This document shows, piece by piece, positions 19,310 to 27,437 of a stretch of DNA of 64,000 bases. Positions within the stretch are counted from its first letter, which is position 1, and every line of letters starts with the position of its first letter. The position numbers and the translations under genes are program-made. Below the pieces are notes generated by a model. That model saw only the letters and a program-made list of their open reading frames with translations, was not told the DNA's origin and ran no database searches. Source of the DNA: Aminobacterium mobile DSM 12262 (GTDB taxonomy: Bacteria > Synergistota > Synergistia > Synergistales > Aminobacteriaceae); contig NZ_JAFZ01000001.1 in assembly GCF_000526395.1 (NCBI RefSeq), positions 372,001 through 436,000 on the forward strand, read 5' to 3'.

Positions 19310-20413
19310 TTATTTTTTAAAGGGGGTGCCGTCGGTAACAAATTTTTTTAAATCGCCAAGACAAACTCCCTCAAGCTGAAGGCGTGAGAGGGTTCTTCCT
19401 TTCTCGCGATAATCTGTTTGATGAACTAAGTTGGCCAAATCAATCATGAGGTTCATTGTGGGGGTAGGGACACCTGCAATGCGGCCAAATTCTGCCAGTG
19501 GCACCAAACTCATGGGGACATCTTCAGAAATATACCTGGCAAAGGGATCTTTAGGTGCTTCAATGCCTCGGTAGCTTTCTTGTTTTTGCACGGCTTCATA
19601 AATAGACGTTCCACTCATATGGGGAATTTCGTATACGTCTTCCAGCCATTCAATGCATGTCATAGTTTTTACGCCCAGAGTATCTGCTATGGCGACTCGT
19701 TCCGCGTCTATTCTCTCCAAGACGTTGCTGACGCAAGGTGTAATGCCGTCCATGTAGTATTCGAAAAGCTCTTTCCCTTCTATTCGAGCGATATTCAGCA
19801 GAGCAGGGGTTGGGTGGAAAATGGCGCCAATGTTGAGGAAGCTTGTTTCAAGTACATTCTCAGCGGCAATGAACTGGGGGAAGTAAGGTTTCAGTTCCTC
19901 AAGTATCTCTGGTGTTTTATAAGCAGGCAGGGCGGCAAGTGCCATCTCTTTTTTTACTTTGTAAATGGTTGCTTCCGCCAAACCTGTTTTGCGGCAGGCA
20001 TAGATGAGAGATTGAGTTTCTGCCACAACAAAATTAGCGTTGGGATAAGTGCTTTTGACAGTCATGTAAAATTCTATGGCTCCAGCTGTACGTCCGGGGT
20101 TTAATATTATTTTTTGTCCAGATGTTAAATAAGGGGCCATCTTTTGGGCAAGTTCTCTGTGTGCAAAGGCTGGAGTTACTATTAAAATAACATTGCATCC
20201 ATCGATGGCTTCTTCAATGTGGGTTGTTATGGTTTTAAATTCAGCAAAGCCAGTGGATGAAACACCTTTTAACATAACCCCGCCAGCTTTTTTAACATCT
20301 TCTATAGCGGCTGGAAATTTGTCAAAGATATTGACGTGGCACCCTTTTAAAGACAGGAAAGCACCCATGCTTAATCCACCATTTCCAGCACCAAGTACAG
20401 CGACCTTATTCAA
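19310..20413 (-). CDS. NAD/NADP octopine/nopaline dehydrogenase family protein
   Basis: 367 residues. The N-terminal Rossmann motif AVLGAGNGGLSMGAFL is followed by ILNPGRTAGAIEF, an ETQSLIYACR segment, and the helical C-terminal domain with NIGAIFHPTPALLN, the region holding the conserved catalytic histidine of the opine dehydrogenase family. Such enzymes reversibly join an amino acid and a 2-oxo acid, or oxidise such opines. The TTG start has GAGGTG 8 bases upstream and overlaps the 3' end of the TRAP permease gene. The substrate is unknown; context suggests a breakdown role. Confidence 0.82.
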   Translation of the reverse strand: MNKVAVLGAGNGGLSMGAFLSLKGCHVNIFDKFPAAIEDVKKAGGVMLKGVSSTGFAEFKTITTHIEEAIDGCNVILIVTPAFAHRELAQKMAPYLTSGQKIILNPGRTAGAIEFYMTVKSTYPNANFVVAETQSLIYACRKTGLAEATIYKVKKEMALAALPAYKTPEILEELKPYFPQFIAAENVLETSFLNIGAIFHPTPALLNIARIEGKELFEYYMDGITPCVSNVLERIDAERVAIADTLGVKTMTCIEWLEDVYEIPHMSGTSIYEAVQKQESYRGIEAPKDPFARYISEDVPMSLVPLAEFGRIAGVPTPTMNLMIDLANLVHQTDYREKGRTLSRLQLEGVCLGDLKKFVTDGTPFKK

Positions 20414-22367
20414 GAAAATTCACCTCGTCTTTAGATGCAAGTTTTTTCTTTTTTGTAATTAATTGATATAAAAGAATAGTTGATAACAGAACCAGGCCGA
20501 AAAGATCCCCAATCAAGCCGGGATCTATGAGGAGTATTGCTGCTACTCCAGATACAAGTCGTAAGGGAAGAGAAAGAGACCCTATAAGGTAGCCTTCCAG
20601 GCAAGCGGAAAGAGCTACAACACCTATTGTGGCAGTAACAGTAGCGACGGTAGCTGCTCCAATTGTTGTATCGAGTAATAATATTCTGGGAGACAGGGCG
20701 AAGATGAAGGGCAAAATAAAGGCTGAAGAAGAAAGTTTCAGGCCTTGCAGAGCTGTTTTTACAGAGTCAGCTTTTGCAATAGCTGCTGCGAGGTAGGAAC
20801 TCAGAGCTACAGGAGGCGTAACAGATGCCATGCATCCGAAGTAGAAGATGAAAAGGTGAGCGGCCACTATTGGAACGTTCATTTTTACGAGGGCAGGGGC
20901 TACCATGGATCCTAAAATAATGTAAAGTGCTGTAGTAGGCATGCCCATTCCCATAATAATAGATGCCACCATTGTCAGGATAAGGGCCGGGTAAAGTTGC
21001 CCTCGTGACAATACGATAATGAAATCGGCGAATTTGAGGCCTAAGCCTGTTAAAGTGACGGTTCCTACAATAAGGCCTGCTACGGCGCAAGCTGCAATAA
21101 CACTGAGAGATCCTCGTGCTCCTAGGTCAAGAGCTCGCAGGAAAGATGTAAGAGTGAGTCGTGTGGATTTTCTGAAAGAGCTGGTTATGATAACGATCAG
21201 CACCGCTGTGACAGATGCTTTTATAGGCGAATATCCGGCTAAGAGCATATAGACGATGCTGAGGGGAGCTAACAAGAGAAAGGCTCCATCTTTAAAGACT
21301 TTTGAGAAAACGGGAAGTTCGCTTTTGTTCATCCCATGAAGCCCGAGTTTTGCAGCTTCCATGTCCACCATAATAAAAACGGCAACATAGTATAAAATAG
21401 CGGGAATAGCGGCATGGACGATAAGCTGACCGTAAGGAACTCCTGTCATTTCGGCCATAATAAAAGCAGCAGCCCCCATAATGGGAGGCATAATTTGTCC
21501 GCCTGTAGAGGCTGAGGCCTCAACTCCTCCAGCGAACTCAGGCGTGTATCCTACGCTTTTCATAAGGGGTATGGTGAATGTTCCTGTTCCAGCTACATTT
21601 GCAAAGGAACTGCCAGAAATAGTTCCCATAAGGCCGCTTGCGACTACTGCTGCTTTAGCTGGCCCTCCGCGAAAACGTCCTGTAATTGAAAATGCCAGGT
21701 CTATAAAGGCCTGAGCTCCGCCTGTTTCTGTAAGGAAAGAGCCGAGAAGGATGAAGATGAATACAAACGTTGCTGTAACGTATATGGCGACGCCGTAAAT
21801 TCCTTCGCTTGTTAAGAACATGTGTTCTATAACCCGGCTTACCTCATACTGACGGTGTCCTAATGTGCCAGGTATAAGATGCCCCAAAAAAGCGTAGAGG
21901 AGGAAGGCTACAGCTACTATAACGAGGGGCCATCCCATGGTTCGGCGGGTAGCTTCTAAGACAAGCACGATCATAATGGCTCCTATAACAATATCTCTTG
22001 TAAACGGGTCTCCCATGCGGAATACGATGTTCATATAGTCTAAGCAAAGGTAGGCACCTACAGCTATACTGAAAATGATAGCGGCAATGTCCCAAAGCGG
22101 GACTTTATTTTTTTGCTTGTCTGTTGCAGGGAAAATTAAAAAAGTTAGTGCCAGTGCGAAGGCTAGATGTATAGCTCTATGTTGGAACTGGGGCAGCATG
22201 TGAACCCCTGAAGAATACATGTGATATAAAGACATGCATATAGCTAAGATGCTGCAAAGTTTAGCCGCGATGCCTGTGAGGTTTCTCTTTTTTTCAAATT
22301 TTTCGTTCAGAGCTTTTAACTTTTCTTCAGGAGTAAGATCTTCCTGTGTTTTTTTCTTGAAAAACAT
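20406..22367 (-). CDS. TRAP transporter permease, fused 4TM/12TM type
   Basis: About 653 residues with many membrane segments, matching the fused small-plus-large TRAP permease that partners TAXI binding proteins. The N-terminal part holds the DctQ-like helices, and the DctM-like part contains AVVASGLMGTISGSSFANVAGTGTF-type sequence, EASASTGGQIMPP and MGMGMPTTALYI. It imports solute with cations. The frame opens at a GTG (22376), but the ATG at 22367 sits 6 bases after GAGGTG and is preferred. The DUF1850 protein and TAXI protein upstream are its usual partners. Confidence 0.88.
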   Translation of the reverse strand: MFFKKKTQEDLTPEEKLKALNEKFEKKRNLTGIAAKLCSILAICMSLYHMYSSGVHMLPQFQHRAIHLAFALALTFLIFPATDKQKNKVPLWDIAAIIFSIAVGAYLCLDYMNIVFRMGDPFTRDIVIGAIMIVLVLEATRRTMGWPLVIVAVAFLLYAFLGHLIPGTLGHRQYEVSRVIEHMFLTSEGIYGVAIYVTATFVFIFILLGSFLTETGGAQAFIDLAFSITGRFRGGPAKAAVVASGLMGTISGSSFANVAGTGTFTIPLMKSVGYTPEFAGGVEASASTGGQIMPPIMGAAAFIMAEMTGVPYGQLIVHAAIPAILYYVAVFIMVDMEAAKLGLHGMNKSELPVFSKVFKDGAFLLLAPLSIVYMLLAGYSPIKASVTAVLIVIITSSFRKSTRLTLTSFLRALDLGARGSLSVIAACAVAGLIVGTVTLTGLGLKFADFIIVLSRGQLYPALILTMVASIIMGMGMPTTALYIILGSMVAPALVKMNVPIVAAHLFIFYFGCMASVTPPVALSSYLAAAIAKADSVKTALQGLKLSSSAFILPFIFALSPRILLLDTTIGAATVATVTATIGVVALSACLEGYLIGSLSLPLRLVSGVAAILLIDPGLIGDLFGLVLLSTILLYQLITKKKKLASKDEVNFLE

Positions 22368-22875
22368 CGGATTCACCTCGTCTCAGATACTGAAGATACG
22401 TTATTTTTTCAACGGATATATCCATGCGTTCCATGTCGTTAAAGTACTTATATAAAGGTATTTCCCTTTGTCCGCTATCTAGGAACAGGCGAGGTTCAGC
22501 TATATAGCTTATTCTGAAAGGAAGAAAATCTAAGGGGATGTCGAGACCTGAGAGAACTAAAAAGTTATCCTTGAAGTAAATAGTCGCGGCACACGTAGAA
22601 GGGACCCCCCATCCCAAATCTTGTAACTTTGTTGCTACCACATGGATACGGCCATCTTTGTGCACTTGGTAATACTCGTAAACAGGTGTTAAATGGACTG
22701 AGTGCCGAATACTCGTGGCAAAAGAGTATCCTGCAGGTATTTTATGCGTGTATAGAACTTGACCTGTCTCGTAGTTTCTTATGTCCAAAAGGAAAACAGG
22801 ACAAAAGAAAAGAAAATAGGTTAAGAGTGCTGTGTTTGAAAAAAAGAGGCTCACAAAGATGATTCTTTTCCTCAT
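22327..22875 (-). CDS. DUF1850 domain protein of TAXI-TRAP operons
   Basis: 182 residues with one N-terminal hydrophobic segment (residues 4-33). The core SIRHSVHLTPVYEYYQV followed by W-G-V-P-S and an L-P-F-R-I region fits DUF1850, a small family nearly always next to fused TRAP permeases and TAXI proteins. Its function is not known. The 3' end overlaps the permease start by about 40 bases, so the two are probably co-translated. Confidence 0.75.
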   Translation of the reverse strand: MRKRIIFVSLFFSNTALLTYFLFFCPVFLLDIRNYETGQVLYTHKIPAGYSFATSIRHSVHLTPVYEYYQVHKDGRIHVVATKLQDLGWGVPSTCAATIYFKDNFLVLSGLDIPLDFLPFRISYIAEPRLFLDSGQREIPLYKYFNDMERMDISVEKITYLQYLRRGESDVFQEKNTGRSYS

Positions 22876-22895
22876 GTTTTCACCGCCTATTGAGG

Positions 22896-22921
22896 AGAGG
22901 GGTGCCTTTACGCACCCCTCT
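22896..22921 (-). other. Intercistronic hairpin after the TAXI gene
   Basis: Perfect 10-bp inverted repeat (AGAGGGGTGC with GCACCCCTCT) around a 6-base loop, between the TAXI gene and the DUF1850 gene. There is no T run on the minus strand, so it more probably protects or partly ends the binding-protein mRNA than acts as a full terminator. Confidence 0.7.
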
Positions 22922-22937
22922 CTTGAGTTATTTTTGA

Positions 22938-23915
22938 TTACTCAATAACCCAACCAGTTATGTCTACTCCTTTTTCTGTGTAATATTTTGCGGCGCCGGA
23001 ATGAAGGGGAATAGACATGGCGCTGAGGGCGGTTTCAAACCGGATCATTTTCCCTTGGGCGTGAGAGTCGGCAACAACATCTAGGTGATCAAAGAAGGCC
23101 TTGGTAATTTGATATACGGCCTCTTCGCTAATATCTTTGCGGACAATAAGAAGGGCGGGGCTGGCTACAGCCATAGTGTCGATATCGACACCACGATATG
23201 TTCCTCCTGGAATAGTGATCATCGTGAGATATGAGCGATCTTTTAAAAAGTTTTGCATAATATCTGAATCAAGGGTAAGCAGGCTGATATCAAGGGTTGT
23301 AGAGGCATCTACTACTGCTGAAGTAGGAATTCCTGAACCAATAATGGCACAGTCGATGAGGCGGTCTTTTAATGCGGTAATAGCCTCGCCAAAGTTTAAA
23401 AACTGAGGATTAAATTTGTCGTAGCTTAGGCCGTGAGCTTCAAGAACCATTTTTGCTGTCCGTTCCGTTCCGCTTCCAGGGGCTCCTACCGCGACTTTTT
23501 TACCGGCTAAGTCATTAATGCTTTTTAGATTCGAATCTTTTAAAACAACGAACTGGAATATTTCTGGATAGAGGCATGCAATTCCGCGAATGTTATCAAC
23601 AGGTTCTTTTTCGAAGGGAGCTTGTCCACTGTAGGCGCCGTAACTTGTATTGGAAGCCCCCATTATCATTTCGACTTTCCCTTCACGAATCATTTTCAGG
23701 TTTGCTACTGAAGCACCTGTTGACTCGGCTGTAACCTCTATGTCTGGCACATATTTAGTAATAATTGAAGCAATAGCTGATCCGATAGGGTAATATGTTC
23801 CTGCTGTTCCTCCTGTCGCAAGAGAGTACCGTTCTACTGCCATAACTGAAGATGACATTCCAAGAACAAAAAACAACGTGAGAAAAACAACAAAAGCCTT
23901 TACGTGCGTTCTCAT
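22938..23915 (-). CDS. TAXI-family TRAP substrate-binding protein
   Basis: 325 residues with a signal peptide (hydrophobic residues 7-24, cleavage near SSVMA-VE). YSLATGGTAGTYYPIGSAIASII is the hallmark N-terminal stretch of TAXI proteins, and VAVGAPGSGTERTAKMVLEAHGL follows. It captures the solute in the periplasm for the fused permease. TAXI ligands are commonly glutamate or other carboxylates, but the neighbouring opine dehydrogenase gene hints at an opine. The SD is AAGGGGGA. It is the first gene of the minus-strand operon. Confidence 0.9.
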   Translation of the reverse strand: MRTHVKAFVVFLTLFFVLGMSSSVMAVERYSLATGGTAGTYYPIGSAIASIITKYVPDIEVTAESTGASVANLKMIREGKVEMIMGASNTSYGAYSGQAPFEKEPVDNIRGIACLYPEIFQFVVLKDSNLKSINDLAGKKVAVGAPGSGTERTAKMVLEAHGLSYDKFNPQFLNFGEAITALKDRLIDCAIIGSGIPTSAVVDASTTLDISLLTLDSDIMQNFLKDRSYLTMITIPGGTYRGVDIDTMAVASPALLIVRKDISEEAVYQITKAFFDHLDVVADSHAQGKMIRFETALSAMSIPLHSGAAKYYTEKGVDITGWVIE

Positions 23916-24223
23916 GCTTGTTCCCCCTTAGAGTATGATATTGTTACTTTAAAACTGCACATACATTTCGATAAATATAATCAACCCGCCGACATATAAT
24001 GCGATGTTGCTACTTTCAACTTCCAAAGAAGTCAATATATTTTTAAACCTAATCGTCTTGATATGCTGATTTATCAATCTTTTGATATTTATATACGTCA
24101 AAATAATTGAAATTGATATTTTGAAATTCACATGATACAAACTATAATTTTAGAAAGGCAGAAAGTCAACCCAATATACTGTTTATTTATTCAAGTATGC
24201 ATTATCCAATAAGGAGGAATATT
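23916..24223. promoter_or_regulatory. Divergent control region (TAXI operon / rpiR-type gene)
   Basis: A 308-base AT-rich region between two divergent operons. It holds short direct repeats: TTGAAATT at 24107-24114 and again at 24121-24128 (14-base step), and TTGATATTT at 24082-24090 and 24113-24121. Their position between a regulator gene and its likely target fits operator sites, but no binding consensus was matched. Confidence 0.4.
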
Positions 24224-25123
24224 ATGCATAATAGAAAGCAAAAAGTTTCTGTTGTGGGAGAAAACATAAAAAAGGATTTATTTGAATATATGCAGGAGGC
24301 GAGCCAAAGTTTTCCTTCTCAGCAAAAAGCTGTTTGTGACTACATTCTTGCCCATTATCAACAAACAGCTTTTATGAAGGCGGAGGATGTTGCTCTCGCT
24401 ACAAAAACGAGTACTGCCACTGTCCTTCGTACGGCGGGAAGTTTGGGGTTTAAGAGCTATACAGCCTTAAAGGAGGCGCTTCAGCAGGTTCTTTTCGCTT
24501 CAACGACACCGCCGCCTCTCGACAGACTTCGGGAAAATATAGCAGGGGATTCGGAACTAAATGTGCTCGAACAAGTTATAAAAGACAACATTCAGAGTTT
24601 GCAGGGATTATATAGCCAGCATCTGGCGGAGAGTTTTCCTCAAGCAATTCGGATTATGCAGAAAGCGTCAAGAATATATATTTTAGGGTTACGTTCAACC
24701 CGTGGCCTTGCCGTATATCTTCATGCCCTTCTTCACCAGTTGTTTAGAAATGTGTATCTTGCCGATGCCTCGGGATCTGATAATTTATTTGATGAATTAT
24801 ATGACATGACTCAAGATGACGTTTTTATCGCCTTAATGGCTGGGAGTCCTCACTATACAAAGCGGACTATTAATGCCGTGAAATATGCTCATGAGCGTTC
24901 TATTCCTGTTATATTGATCACAAATAGCCTTTCGAATGTGGCCGTTCCTTTGGCATCTGCCGCTCTCTTAGCCCCGCAGAATACAAGTCATTATTCTACG
25001 GTAACTCTCGTAACGATTATTGATGCCCTTGTTTTTCAACTTGGTCGTGTCAAGGCAGAGGACGCCCGTCCAAAGCTGGAAAACCTAGGTGACCTGTTGT
25101 TAAGAAATGATATTTCAGTTTAG
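24224..25123 (+). CDS. RpiR-family transcriptional regulator
   Basis: About 299 residues. The N-terminal helix-turn-helix of the RpiR family (FPSQQKAVCDYILAHY, then TSTATVLRTAGSLGFKSYTALKEAL) covers roughly residues 25-95. A SIS domain follows (SRIYILGLRSTRGLAVYL, then DVFIALMAGSPHYT and VILITNSLSNVAVPLA) that would sense a phosphorylated or acidic ligand. The start used has AAGGAGG 6 bases upstream; an earlier in-frame ATG at 24197 has no such site. It is divergent from the opine/TAXI operon, its probable target. Confidence 0.87.
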   Translation: MHNRKQKVSVVGENIKKDLFEYMQEASQSFPSQQKAVCDYILAHYQQTAFMKAEDVALATKTSTATVLRTAGSLGFKSYTALKEALQQVLFASTTPPPLDRLRENIAGDSELNVLEQVIKDNIQSLQGLYSQHLAESFPQAIRIMQKASRIYILGLRSTRGLAVYLHALLHQLFRNVYLADASGSDNLFDELYDMTQDDVFIALMAGSPHYTKRTINAVKYAHERSIPVILITNSLSNVAVPLASAALLAPQNTSHYSTVTLVTIIDALVFQLGRVKAEDARPKLENLGDLLLRNDISV

Positions 25124-25135
25124 GGAAAGCGGAAT

Positions 25136-25645
25136 TTAAAAATCACAGGCAGAAAGAGCTTGTATTTTGTTGAAAACTTCTTCTATTTCTTCGCGTGAAT
25201 ATTTTTCTGGTTTCCACATTTCAACTCCTCGTATGGTGTTTTCTAGAGTACAAGGAGTTTTGTTTTTCATCACATATAACACAGTTCCTATTAACTCAAC
25301 ATTAGGAAAACTGTGATCACCTTCTAAAAGACGTTCACGAAAGATATCTAATTGTTTTTTTATAGACTGAATATCTTTTAAAGAATCAAAGTCATCATCC
25401 CTAAATCTCTCCCCTTTACGATAAGAGGAGTTTTGTATATCTATTTCATCAAACATTTCAAGGGTATCAGCGTCTTCCATGATAGCAGAAGAAAAAGGTC
25501 CATATTTATATCCTGCAAAGCAATATCCCGTATCTATATCTTGAGTGTTTAGGAAATAGATAGCTTTTTGCACAAGTATCTTTTGTGCTTCCATTCCGTT
25601 TTCGTTAAAATAATGAATAACAAATTTCAAAAGAAGTTTCCCCAT
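25136..25645 (-). CDS. YwgA/Panacea-like protein of unknown function
   Basis: 169 residues. The segment KILVQKAIYFLNTQ, then YKYGPFSSAIMEDADTLEMF, resembles the core of YwgA and of the Panacea (SocA/DUF4065) antitoxin-associated family, where a KLQKLVY-type helix is followed by a YGP(Y/F)S motif. This is a motif-level resemblance only. It is 45 bases downstream of an HD-domain hydrolase gene. The same type of neighbour pair (ywfO-ywgA) is known in Bacillus. Its AAGGAGGG site is 7 bases from the ATG. A regulatory or antitoxin-like role is a guess. Confidence 0.55.
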   Translation of the reverse strand: MGKLLLKFVIHYFNENGMEAQKILVQKAIYFLNTQDIDTGYCFAGYKYGPFSSAIMEDADTLEMFDEIDIQNSSYRKGERFRDDDFDSLKDIQSIKKQLDIFRERLLEGDHSFPNVELIGTVLYVMKNKTPCTLENTIRGVEMWKPEKYSREEIEEVFNKIQALSACDF

Positions 25646-25690
25646 CTATCGTCCCTCCTTAATTCCTTAAGTTGAGGTCTCTTCATAGCT

Positions 25691-27049
25691 CTATTGTCTG
25701 AGAAGCGTTTTTATATCTTGTTCTTTACTGGAATTTGAATAAATACGCCACAAGAGCGGCGTTGTTTCGGAAAAAGCTTTAAAAATAGGCGAATACTCAG
25801 CCAGAGGAAGAACAAGATTTTCTCCTGACCTGGATATGACGTGAAAATCTTCCTCATCCTTTTCATCTGTATTTTGGTTTGAGGAAAGTTTATGAATTTT
25901 GAGGTTCTTCTGTTTCACAAAATAATCGTTGTTGAGCTTAAAACCTTCCTTGCGAAGTTTTTCAAGGGACACCCAATATTCCTTTTGCTTTTCTTTATCT
26001 GAGGAGAGTCCTTCTTTAACCATCTTAAGGTGGTTATTACGTTTCAGACAAGAAACCCAAAAGTTACTTGCATCATTATTTAGCTCGCACAGGATGGAAT
26101 AGTCATCGAAAGTAACGAACCAATCCATATCCAGAAAGTCTATTTCTTCTGAATAGCTTTTATTAATGGTAACATGATTTTTAAAGTTCGCAAAAGATCC
26201 TTTATTGTTCTCTTTTTTATATGCAATATATTGTTCCAGAGCAATATCATACCCCATCCTCGTTCTGTGGAAAGGTACCTGTAAATTATAGTGATACCGA
26301 GCAAGAATAAACTCTTCTAATATAGGTATATTGTCAATTACAATGTTAAATGCCAGGGAAGGCATTGTTGTACGTATTTTTATTGACGAAAGATATCGAT
26401 TATAGTCGTAAACTCCATACTTTACGCCGCAATAATAAGAGTCCCTTCGTAAATAATCGGCTCTATCGGCGTCAAAATGCCCAGAGATAATGCTCTTTAA
26501 TATATTGTCTTTTGAATTGGGGATTTCTTGGGGATCTGCTTTGATTAAGTTGGCAACTCGAGAGGGGGTTACGTTGTTTTCTTTAATAATTTCTGATATC
26601 CTGACATGTTTTTTGATAATATACCTTCCAATGTTTTCATGTCGAGCTTTATCGAGTAATACTTCTTCGCTGGCGTGAGAAAATGGTAGATGACCAATGT
26701 CGTGAAGTAACGCAGCAAAACGAAGAGTTTTTAGAGCACATAATAACGTTTCAGAATTATCCCACTCTAATTTTTTTAGTTCATCCCTGTTGTTTTTAGC
26801 CATATCATTGTACAGACAAGTGAAAATATCAGTAGCCGCTTGAACAACCCCAATGGAGTGTTGGAAGCGAGAATGTTCTGCTCCCGGGTATACATATTTT
26901 GTAAGTGCTAGTTGATGTATGCGTCGTAGTCGCTGAAAAATAGGAGTGTCTATAATCTTTGTCTCATCTTCAGATAACTCTATATAACCATACAAGGGGT
27001 CTCGAAAACGATGCTTAAGTTCTAGTGCCCGTAATGCTTCATAAATCAC
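25691..27049 (-). CDS. HD-domain (deoxy)nucleotide phosphohydrolase, YwfO/dGTPase-like
   Basis: 452 residues. The HD-superfamily metal ligands are present: His in AEHSRFQHSIGV (about residue 59), His-Asp in LLHDIGHLPFSHASEE (about 117-118), and Asp in GHFDADRADYLRRDSYYCGV. This layout, with the RIHQLALTKYVYPGAEHSRF start, is shared by YwfO-, dGTPase- and SAMHD1-like proteins that cleave dNTPs. The C-terminal third is charged and not recognised. It starts at a GTG with AAGGAGG 8 bases upstream. Substrate and function (housekeeping, toxin-like or defence) are open. Confidence 0.78.
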   Translation of the reverse strand: MIYEALRALELKHRFRDPLYGYIELSEDETKIIDTPIFQRLRRIHQLALTKYVYPGAEHSRFQHSIGVVQAATDIFTCLYNDMAKNNRDELKKLEWDNSETLLCALKTLRFAALLHDIGHLPFSHASEEVLLDKARHENIGRYIIKKHVRISEIIKENNVTPSRVANLIKADPQEIPNSKDNILKSIISGHFDADRADYLRRDSYYCGVKYGVYDYNRYLSSIKIRTTMPSLAFNIVIDNIPILEEFILARYHYNLQVPFHRTRMGYDIALEQYIAYKKENNKGSFANFKNHVTINKSYSEEIDFLDMDWFVTFDDYSILCELNNDASNFWVSCLKRNNHLKMVKEGLSSDKEKQKEYWVSLEKLRKEGFKLNNDYFVKQKNLKIHKLSSNQNTDEKDEEDFHVISRSGENLVLPLAEYSPIFKAFSETTPLLWRIYSNSSKEQDIKTLLRQ

Positions 27050-27133
27050 TGTGTCTGCCTCCTTGCTTCGCTCTTTACATGTATATGCGCAAAATACACT
27101 TCAAGTATACTATTAAATTAAAACTGATGTTAT

Positions 27134-27161
27134 TTGAATAGCGCAATAATGGCCCTATAAT
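27134..27161 (+). promoter_or_regulatory. Candidate sigma-70 promoter, plus strand
   Basis: TTGAAT at 27134-27139 and a perfect TATAAT at 27156-27161, spaced 16 bases. It points toward phoA but lies 277 bases upstream of it. It could give a long-leader phoA transcript or a separate small RNA from the gap. About 270 bases of the gap show no gene. Confidence 0.4.
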
Positions 27162-27338
27162 GCTGTATTTTTTATTGAGCAACAGTAGGATGAAATAAAA
27201 CATTGAAAAGGTCATCAGTTTTCGGTAAAAGTAAAGTCTCCCAAACTAAATACTCTCCGTGGCTACGAGGAGAAACGAGGGTGCATAAAATGACTCAGAG
27301 GAAGCGAAGCTGAGTGGTGTGTTCTTTGTAACAGCCCC

Positions 27339-27403
27339 TTCACAGTACTTTTATGTATTATTTACAAAGATGTAACCATACGTAAACCCCTTTTCTGTAA
27401 GGT
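27339..27403 (+). promoter_or_regulatory. Pho box and -10 upstream of alkaline phosphatase
   Basis: Hexamers recur at exact 11-base steps: TTCACA (27339), TTTATG (27350), TTTACA (27361), GTAACC (27372) and TAAACC (27383). This is the PhoP/PhoB box layout of hexamer-N5-hexamer. Nine bases after the last one is TAAGGT (27398-27403), the same geometry as the pstS box and -10 in this window. The local PhoB/PhoR pair is the expected regulator. Confidence 0.6.
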
Positions 27404-27437
27404 ATTAAGCAAAGAATATCTACATTGAGGGGGTATT

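Noticed and set aside
19580-20104. 174-codon antisense frame inside the opine dehydrogenase gene
   Set aside because: Shadow frame; the opposite strand carries clear motifs and the operon context.
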